NCBI GenBank assembly: GCA_015178975.1
Contig: WHVD01000118.1
Coordinates: forward strand, 1-64,000
Length of the DNA: 64,000 bases
Origin: Hysterangium stoloniferum
Taxonomy: Eukaryota > Basidiomycota > Agaricomycetes > Hysterangiales > Hysterangiaceae
Reading direction: 5' to 3'
In this document: positions 56,675-64,000 of the stretch, in pieces
How the letters are laid out: each line of letters starts with the position of its first letter
Position numbering within the stretch: the first letter of the stretch is position 1
Made by a program: the position numbers and the translations under genes
The notes under the pieces: model-generated
The model's database searches: none
The model's input: the letters and a program-made list of their open reading frames with translations, nothing else
Told to the model about the DNA's origin: nothing

Positions 56675-57345
56675 TGTTACAACCAGAATTCCCACCAGAC
56701 TCCGGGCACTAACTTATATGCACCCGTGCCCTATACGCACCAATTGTCAGTTTACCAGAATTCCCGCTGGACTCCATATGTCAGACTTGTCCACGTTTGA
56801 CTTTGTTACATCATGTATCAGCCACTGGACTCCATCCCTCTTTATGTCTGACCTCATCCCATGCATCAGTCACTGGACCCTACTTGGAGAACCCGTCATC
56901 CCTCTAACTGAGCTCCGTTCCTATTTTAGTCAATGACCTGTCACAATTTGGACTCCGCTCCCACTCCATTTCCCATTATGGTTATGATTTGTCACAATTC
57001 AGACTCCAATCCATTCTGTCCCATTCCTAACACTAAATTTGGTGTTTACTTATCCTATTTTATCTTTTGCTAGTTTCATTTCATTATTACTGGATTTGGT
57101 ATGTTATTCATTCCACAGTCTATATAGTCTGGCAGATGTTGTACATACAATCCAGTCAGAAAATCAGCTTAGATTCTCCCTAGCAATCTAGTACATTTTC
57201 CACTCTAAACTCCTCTCAGAATTACACTGCTCTCACTAGCCAGAGCCCACAGGCTCTGATGCATCTATCTCTTAACCTCCAACTTATTTATCTCAACTCC
57301 CCAACCTCTCGACCCATGACCTCTGACCTATGACCCCTTCCGCCA
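56675..57345 (+). mobile_element. 3'-truncated gypsy LTR in gypsy B integrase
   Basis: Starts TGTTACAACCAG as in the 35,968 family and has TATATA (57,121) and AGTCAGAAAAT (57,154-57,164). It breaks off near 57,345 without the island or TAACA end. About 45 integrase codons are missing at the junction, so a deletion removed the LTR end and flanking host sequence together. Confidence 0.8.
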
Positions 57346-58299
57346 TTCTAGTCATTGTTGACAGATTCTCAAAACAAGGTATATTCATTCCTACATATGA
57401 TACAATTATGTCCGTGCAGTTAGCAGAACTTTTTATCATCCACGTATTTTCCAAGCATGGAGTTCCATCCCACGTAACTTCTGATTGAGGATCAGAGTTG
57501 GTGTCTCACTTCTTTAGATCCCTTGGGAAATCCTTGGACATGAAATTACACTTCACATCCAGACATCACCCAGAAGGCAATGGACAAACTGAACGCATCA
57601 ATCAGACATTGGAACAATTCCTCCATGTATATTGCAACTATCAACAGGACAATTGGAAACCCCTGTTACCACTTGCAGAATTTGCTTACAACAATGCACC
57701 TTTGGCCACTACTGGCATTTCCCTGTTCTTTGCAAATAAAGGATATAATCCAAATATTACAGTACATCCAGAATGAAACCTCACCTCTGCCCATGCTCAA
57801 GAGTTCACCACAGACCTCCATGAGCTCCATGAGGAACTCCAGGCTGCAATAAAGTCCACCCAAGAGCAATATCAGCATTCAGTGGCCAAACACCAGATTC
57901 TGCCACCTAACTTCAAAATTGGAGATCGTATTTTTGTCAAAGCTCAATTCTTCCAGACTACCCATCCATCAAAAAAGCATGCTGAAAAATATTTAGGTCC
58001 ATTTGAAATAATAGCACAAGTAGGTTCAGTTTCTTGGACCCTACAGCTATGCATGCGGTACACCCAGTATTTCATGTTTCTATGTTAGAACCTTGTACTG
58101 CTAACACTATCCCAGATTGCATGCAATCTCCACCCCCTCCAGTCATTATTGATGGAGAACCCAAGTTTGAAATCTCACAAATTTTATATTCAAAAATTGA
58201 CAAACATCGACACACTTGTACACTGCTTTACTTGGTCAAGTGGGTGGGTTATGAGGGCACTGATGAAGAGACTTCATGTATTTTGGCCATGGAACTTGG
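57346..58299 (+). pseudogene. Gypsy B integrase core and chromodomain start
   Basis: ILVIVDRFSKQGIFIPTYDT, VPSHVTSD-stop-GSEL, HPEGNGQTERINQTLEQFLH, YCNYQQDNWKPLLPLAEFAY (DDE core), FVKAQFFQTTHPSKKHAEKY, VHPVFHVSMLEPCTANTIPD, then chromodomain LLYLVKWVGYEGTDEETSCI up to MELG, where the pogo element is inserted. The stop is TGA where CGA (Arg) is usual. Confidence 0.85.
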
Positions 58300-58301
58300 T
58301 A

Positions 58302-61099
58302 CAGTGTTCTGGCGGTCCTTTTCACACCCTTTTATGATTCGCGACTCATACCTTCCACAATCAATTTTTAGTACATCTGAGTAATACATCTTGTTCTATG
58401 GGGTCCTATAAGTGTATTTACATACACTGGTAAAGATAAATGAAGAGGAACCACTTCATCGACATTGAATTCTGTCGACAATGCATTTGTCACAAAATTC
58501 ACTTCATTCACAGCATGTGACATGTGTGACACACTGTGTTTATCGATGGTTATCTCTACGAGCCATCGTCATCTACATCGTCCTGCCCCTCATTGTTGTC
58601 CTCCGGCTCCGTCAATTTAGGCTTAGTGGGACGTTTTGGCTTCTTTGGTAAGTCCTTCACCTTTACCCCAGCTGCTCCTCTCCTTCTCTGCTTCCTCCTG
58701 TGCTTTCGTGTCCTCAAGCTCCCACTTCTGCTTGATGAGCTCAACATCAGTCAGATGCCTGCCCTTTCCTCCTGGAAACAAGATTGTACGGTCTGACTTC
58801 TTTCCCTTCTCCTTTTCATGCAAAGTATGATTCATTCTCTCCATTCCTATATTCTGGATGACAAGTTGAGCATTCTGCCCTTCCATAATCATTTCCTGTG
58901 CCTCGAGCCGCTGCTGAGCTAAAAGCAAATTTCTTTCTAGGGCTTTGCATTGTGACTCGAGGGCGCTACATGTGAACTCCAAAAGCGGTGCATGTTTGTC
59001 AAGAAGTGACCAGTCGGGAGTCACTATTTTGCCAGAGACACGTTCTAGGACAGGTGGGTGGATGGCTCGTTTCATCTCAAGGTGTGTTACATGTGCTTTT
59101 ATGACTAGGAATGATCCTGATGAAGTGTTTGCAAGGCCAACCCCAAGCAGCCACATCCACTTACATGGTGTTGCCAGGTCAGGATTTGATGCAGGATCAC
59201 GGCATTTGGACGGTGTAAGGAGTGGGGGATTTGTATCAACAGCCATTGGGATTGGATTAGAGAGGGAACCGGGGAAATTTGAAGGTCCAGCTGTGGGGGG
59301 TGAGTCTGGTTGGGTCCCCTGTGTCGTGAAGCTGTAATCACGGAAGGTGACCATCACAGCATGTGTGGGGCTGGTTTGTGGTTGCGGGAATGAAGCCTGT
59401 GTGGAGGTATTCTCACTCGGCTTCATCTGAGTGGGTTGGATGACATTCAGATTGAATGGTTGGAGTCCTGTGGCCTTGAATGCTGCCGTGATAGTCTCAG
59501 GGGTAAATGCTTTGAGGAATGCTTCTCTGAAGACTTGGCAGAAGTCTTCCTTACCAACACCTCGTTGGTGAAAGGTCTTGAACTCATCAATTTGATTTTT
59601 CCAGGCCGCCTTCATTTTCGTGAAGCATACAACGTCAAGCCCCTGCAAAGCATGTGTACAGTGAGGTGGGTATCCGAGCACCTCAATGTTGTTTGCCATA
59701 CAATACTCCAGGAGGTCAGCCGTGTAATGCGAGCTATGGCCTTCCATTAAAAGACACATGTTTTGCCAGCAGCTTTCTCGCGTGTCTGGGGATCGAAATC
59801 CTTTGTGATCCACTCATATGCTAAACTTCCATCAGTCCACCCATTCTCGGACACGCAGAGCCTGTGGAAGGTTAGTGTTCACTACAATTAGCATGTTTGA
59901 AGGTACTCACGAAGCTCCAGACACGTTATTCTCCCCCCACTTCTCCAAGAAATTATGCCCTTTGAAGATGATGGTCAGCTTGAGGGCAGTTACATTCTTG
60001 TGATTAGCACTCCCAACCTTTTGCTGGGTTTTTGTATCCCGCCATCCAACTACACACTGAGTGCCTTGGTTTGACGGTGGGAAGCCGCTCTCATCCATTC
60101 CATAGATATTTTCCTTCTTGACACCCCTCTTCACAATCAGCTCTTCAACCAATTTAAATCACTCTTTGACTGATTCTTCATTCAGTGAATGTGCCCTCTC
60201 TGTAGCCAAGGGCTTCGACCAATGAGTCTGAAGCTCATCATGATATCTGTCCAGAGACCTGCCAACCCAAGACTCTCCAACAGGTTCTCCTGGTTCAACC
60301 CACCCTGCTATGATTGTGTTTGCATGAAGTGTGATGTTGTGTGGAGTAAGAGGGATGCTGCGATCAGCAGATGCAATGATACAATCAACAAGAACGTGCT
60401 CTTCTGGATAGGATAATTTGCACTTTGACGCGTTAAATGCACTCATTGTCATTTTCCCATTTGCTAGATTACCCAGGGTCCTGTAGCAGATGTCATGTGT
60501 TGCAGCAATGGGTTGAAGACTGTGTCGCTGTTTTACAGGTTTTTCCTGCTCACGCCTGTACTCGTCAAGGGCTTCCTGATATTTCAAATTTTCAGCTCTA
60601 CGACATGCCTGACATTTTACCTGTTCGGAAAGTGCGCGCCCAACCATTTTGACCAGTCAAAAGAGGCAAGAGGGGCCCAAGAAGCAGGAAGACTGATTGC
60701 CAGTGTGGCAGGATGCTGTGTACTGTCACACTCTGTTGGCATCAATTATCTTCTGATTTTTTCCTCCCTCAGTTTTTGCCTGATTCCCTTCATTTCTTCA
60801 CTAGATTCTGCTATATATATGTACACATTCAGGCCAATTTTTAACAAAATGAGTTGTATGCAGGAATGTGTCCGATTAAGGGAGATAAAAAGGATGAACT
60901 TTTCAAATTCTGCTTTTTTGCTAGATATGACACTCCCATGCTTCACCCACTCTCCCGAAAATTATCAGAATTATTTTCAAGATTGATATCATGTCTATAT
61001 GTGTGACTACAAAGTGATTAAGTGTTTGGATGAGGATTGAAGGAGTAAAGGCCAGGTGTGAAAAGGACCAGGGATGTGAAAAGGACTGCCAAATCACTG
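58302..61099 (-). mobile_element. Pogo/Fot1-like DNA transposon, 2,798 bp, TA duplication
   Basis: TA flanks it (58,300-58,301; 61,100-61,101). Terminal repeats start CAGTGTTCTGGCGGTCC (left) and CAGTGATTTGGCAGTCC (right, read inward), followed by TTTTCACA in both. The minus strand carries a pogo-type transposase gene with one intron. Its removal rejoins the chromodomain as MELGNATEIVTDFHTAYL. Confidence 0.9.
58560..60647 (-). pseudogene. Pogo-like transposase (DDE_1, CENP-B-type DNA-binding domain)
   Basis: From ATG at 60,647: helix-turn-helix and CENP-B-like region (THDICYRTLGNLANGKM, LSYPEEHVLVDCIIASADRS), a TGA stop in place of a probable Trp near 60,160, then NIYGMDESGF with the first catalytic Asp. 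An intron follows near 59,872-59,921 (GTGAGT donor, CCACAG acceptor), then LCVSENGWTDGSLAYEWITK, a one-base shift near 59,760, then LLMEGHSSHYTADLLEYC, GYPPHCTHALQGLDVVCF and a long charged C-terminus (to about 58,623). In the second catalytic motif the Asp of the usual DGHSSH is Glu here. The enzyme would bind the ends and cut at TA, but this copy is inactive. Confidence 0.85.
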
Positions 61100-61101
61100 T
61101 A

Positions 61102-61160
61102 ATGCCACAGAAATTGTTACTGACTTTCACACAGCTTACCTGCTCAAGCCTGGACCACTA
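61102..61160 (+). pseudogene. Gypsy B chromodomain end
   Basis: NATEIVTDFHTAYLLKPGP completes the chromodomain interrupted at 58,300. It matches HAMEIVTNFHTTYLSKPGP in gypsy A. Confidence 0.85.
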
Positions 61161-61379
61161 TCTTCTCTCTGACTGCACTCCATGGACCCCATGTTATGTT
61201 TGGACTCATTCTCTAATTTTTCCCTGTTACCCTATGTCTCTCTTTGTTTTTACAGGTTTCTGACATGTTTTTTCAAGTCCTAAGTGGATTCTCCGTGGAC
61301 TTTGATTTTTATGTTTTTCACACTTTACTTTTATTTTCAAAATTATTATCAAGTTTTATTACTTTTCTTCATCTACATA

Positions 61380-62510
61380 TATGGGGCTATGTTTTTTTCC
61401 CTGCCTCAGCCATCTCCTCAGGGAGCTCTGCTATCTCCACGCAAACCCCATCCTCATCTGAACCAGCATCCTCGGAACTCCTGATCTGTGTCTCTTCATA
61501 GACATAGCTGCTGTACTCTGCCAGGAACTTCCAAAATTCCTCACAGAGCCCACAGAGTTCCCTAGCCACCACCACTTGCACCTTGTTGCTCTTCCGAAGT
61601 AATTCATTTTGGGCCTCTATGCCTTCAGTGATCCACCCAGGACCTCATCCAACCCTGTTATCCCATCTGACCCACTCATTTCCCATGCCACAGACCCTGT
61701 GGGCTGCTCATGAACAAGCGAGCACCTCACTTTGAGGTGTGCACACTGGAAACAGCCCAGTCCCCACCCAGACTTCTGATGGCAATCAGTGTTCCAGTCA
61801 TTACAACTGGAACACTGCGGGTTGTTCCTCACTGGTAGACAGGGTTGTTCCTCACTGGTAGACAGGGTTGTTCCTCACTGGTAGACAGGGTTGTTCCTCA
61901 CTGGTAGACAGGGTTGTTCCTCACTGGTAGACAGGGTTGTTCCTCACTGGTAGACAGGGTTGTTCCTCACTGGTAGACAGGGTTGTTCCTCACTGGCACC
62001 ACTTTCCTTGACTTCTGTTGATGTGGTTAGTTTCCCTGATTACCCATGGACCCAAGACTTACCTTCTGGGGGCTCTCCAGCTCCCCCTAAGACTCTGACT
62101 TGACCTCTGCCACCTTGCACTGAAAGTGCCAAGTCAGTTAAGTGATATGGTGATTCAATGTGACTTACCTTTCCCACGGCAACTGCAGCCCTATCTGCAG
62201 CTGCCCTGGCTTTCTCCATGGCAACTCACACAGCCTCCTCCTCATCCCATTTCCTCTGCATCTCAGCCACTTCCTCCGTGGCCAGTGCCACCTGGTACTC
62301 CCTGTCCAACTGCTCCTCAGCCTCCTTGGCCCCCCTCTCTGCCTCCTCTCATTGTCAACATTGTTCCTCCTACTGTGCCAAGATTTGGGCAGTGGTGAGA
62401 GGTGCCCAATATGAAGTGCCCATGGAGGGCCTGGCAGTCGGCATGGGCTTGCATAGCATTGGTTTTGGACCCATTGATGATGGGGGTAATAAAGAAGAAG
62501 AAATTTCATT
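61380..62510 (-). pseudogene. Antisense open region downstream of gypsy B chromodomain
   Basis: On the minus strand a Cys-rich segment at 61,617-61,832 has CSSCNDWNTDCH, then GCFQCAHLKVRC, resembling a small zinc finger with Lys-Val-Arg as in fungal regulators. An acidic segment (LCGLCEEFWKFLAEYSSYVY, SSEDAGSDEDGV) follows at 61,387-61,581. The upstream part (62,165-62,509) is Arg/Trp-rich in the frame I see and may be shifted. It corresponds in position to 39,991-41,100 in gypsy A. Function unknown. Confidence 0.45.
61820..61997 (+). repeat. 23-bp tandem repeat, about 7.7 units
   Basis: GGTTGTTCCTCACTGGTAGACAG repeats perfectly, the last unit diverging at CACTGGCACC. 23 bp is not a multiple of three, so the array shifts the antisense frame with each unit. 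Confidence 0.95.
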
Positions 62511-62677
62511 TTTTCAATGTTTTATATAGGCTCATCACATTTGAACCTTACCTTCCAGATCACTTGAATTTATGACACAAAGGTGTAACTGACATGACCT
62601 TTGACACATGCATGTAGCCAACAAAACCTTATCAAGTCCTAGAGCCTCTTTGGGACTTCGGTATAAAGGGAGGGTAC

Positions 62678-63506
62678 TGTTACAACCAGAATTCCCACCG
62701 GACTCTGGGCACTAACATATATCCACCTGCACCCTATATGCACCAATTATCAGTTTACCAGAATTCCCACCGGACTCCATACATAAGACCTGTCCACGTT
62801 TGACCTCTGTTACTTCATGTATCAGTCACCAGAATACCTGCCAGACTCTGTCCCTGTCTATCTCTGACCCTGTCCCACACATCAGTCACTGGACCCTGCT
62901 CGGAAAACCCATCACCCCTCTCTAACTGAGCCCCATTCTCATTATAGTCAAATGACCTGTCACGATTTGGACTCCACTCCTGCCCCATTCCCATTATGGT
63001 TTTATGACCTGTCATGATTCAGACTCTGCTCCATTCCATCCCGTTCCTAATACCAAGTTTGGTGTTTATTTATCTCATTTTATGTTTGCTAGTTTAGTTT
63101 TCATTATTACTGGATTTGGTATGTTATTCATTCCACAGTCTATATAGTCTGGCAGATCTTGTACATACAATCCAGTCAGAAAATCAGCTTAGATTCTTCC
63201 CAGTAATCTTAGTATATTTTCCACTCTAAATTCCTCTTTGAAACACACCGCTATTACTCTCAGAGCCCATGGGCTCCAACCCATCTATCACTTGATCCCC
63301 AACTTATCTATCTCAACTCCCTGACCTCTCAACTCCCCAACCCCTCAACCCATGAACCCCACCCGGACTCCCTGGGATTCCTGTCTGCCCATTTGAAATT
63401 GGACAAGATGATCTTGTGAGGGCACAGCCTACATATAAGCTGAAGCCAAGTCCTACTGGCTTTCCCACAGGTTTCTCCAGAAACCCTCTGTGTATGCACC
63501 TTAACA
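62678..63506 (+). repeat. 3' LTR of gypsy B
   Basis: 829 bp, TGTTACAACCAG to CACCTTAACA, preceded by AAAGGGAGGGTAC (polypurine tract). TATATA at 63,141-63,146, AGTCAGAAAAT at 63,174-63,184 (33 nt downstream), island at 63,435-63,453. It is strongly CpG-depleted relative to 35,968. Confidence 0.85.
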
Positions 63507-64000
63507 GTTTCCCATCATGCTCTCATCACCTTCCTCTTTGTGACCTTATCCTTTCTCTGCCTGCACATGTAGCACTATCCACACTTCATCTCTGCCTTCA
63601 TCTCTATACATCTCTTCCTTCACCTTCACATCATTGTCTCTGCCTTGACACTTTGTGTGAAGGATAGGTCGCATAGGAGGTGTGACTAAAGACTCTAAGC
63701 CTTACCCTTTAGCCGCTTTATATTTCCTTTATTTCTTTTATGTTTTATATTCCTTCTTTATCACTCATAAATACAGGCCGTATTCCCTTTTTATTAGTTT
63801 GAGAGTCCATATATGCTTGTGGGCACTCTAGCCCACAAGAAGTATGCGCATGTCACGGTAGTAGTCACACAAGGGAATTTTAGACATTTTTCAACCCTGA
63901 CAACCATCACCTGCACACACAAGTACTGGTTCAGGGTCTTGTCTAAAACAAACCTTCACTCTATCTCTCTTCATAGATCAGCAGTAACTACACTTCGCAC
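63507..64000. other. Downstream flank without recognisable gene
   Basis: A pyrimidine-rich stretch, then a perfect hairpin CTTGTGGGC / GCCCACAAG with a 6-nt loop (63,816-63,839). No open frame worth calling. It may be the start of another LTR. Confidence 0.4.

Larger units (their letters stand above)
42594..63506 (+). mobile_element. Ty3/gypsy chromovirus B with nested insertions
   Basis: Coding order: protease end (42,600), reverse transcriptase (42,785-43,779 and from 51,740), RNase H (55,893-56,210), linker (56,220-56,674), integrase (57,346-58,080), chromodomain (58,170-58,299 and from 61,102), antisense region (61,380-62,510), purine tract (AAAGGGAGGGTAC) and 3' LTR (62,678-63,506). The 5' LTR, gag and most of protease are missing. 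About 15.5 kb of its 21 kb are later insertions (43,782-51,737; 51,957-55,891; 56,675-57,345; 58,302-61,099). Confidence 0.85.

Noticed and set aside
62126-62529. Proline/Leu-rich plus-strand frames near 62.2 kb
   Set aside because: Overlapping frames on both strands with biased composition; the region corresponds to the antisense region of gypsy B and cannot be assigned on the plus strand.

Overview
This window looks like a transposon-packed stretch of a fungal nuclear genome, most likely a filamentous basidiomycete (Agaricomycetes). That is an inference from four things: a Ty3/gypsy chromovirus of the Tf1/Tf2 type, Tc1 and pogo transposases of the fungal kind, 54-57 bp introns with GTGAGT-type donors, and CpG-biased decay of the older repeats. 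I found no intact host gene. No rRNA, tRNA or CRISPR was recognised.

Left part (1-32,100) is gene graveyard. It holds an eroded proline iminopeptidase gene (about 1,700-2,624). It also holds at least seven partial copies of an unrecognised multi-exon gene family; two long copies lie in direct orientation on the minus strand (about 11.3-15.5 kb and 20.7-25.0 kb). A second relic gene is present as an inverted pair (5.4-6.9 kb and 26.6-28.2 kb). Into this came copia LTRs (13,488-13,792; 19,215-19,462; 22,721-23,015), a copia 5' end with gag (about 10.7-11.3 kb) and a 1,588-bp Tc1 element (16,765-18,352).

Middle part (32,130-41,869) starts with a 1,785-bp non-autonomous LTR element with 183-bp LTRs and a 5-bp target duplication. 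Next comes gypsy element A, which has a gag-to-RT internal deletion and is cut by two solo LTRs, each of which carries another solo LTR inside it. A ends with integrase, chromodomain, an antisense open region and a 3' LTR. A minus-strand gypsy 5' end (41,870-about 42,590) follows.

Right part (about 42,594-63,506) is gypsy element B, spread over 21 kb by nested insertions. A Tc1 element (43,782-51,737, TA duplication) sits in the reverse transcriptase. Inside that Tc1 transposase sits the most striking object in the window: a 6,409-bp near-perfect palindrome (44,963-51,371) with CACTG termini and a 3-bp TCA duplication, features of CACTA/EnSpm transposons. Each arm carries a GC-rich captured fragment of a host HMG-box transcription-factor gene flanked by arrays of a GTCGCAAA-type motif. 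Further right, a solo LTR (51,957-55,891) contains two more LTR insertions, and a pogo-like element (58,302-61,099) sits in the chromodomain. At the Tc1, palindrome, pogo and 51,957 LTR insertions, removing the insert plus one target duplication rejoins the host reading frame in the sequence as printed, so those boundaries are exact to the base.

Two mechanistic signals stand out in the gypsy elements. An 11-nt sequence 33 nt downstream of the LTR TATA box is complementary to the sequence just after the LTR, as in Tf1-type self-priming. A 19-nt island (ATAAGCTGAAGCCAAGTCC) is conserved near the 3' end of four otherwise different LTR families.
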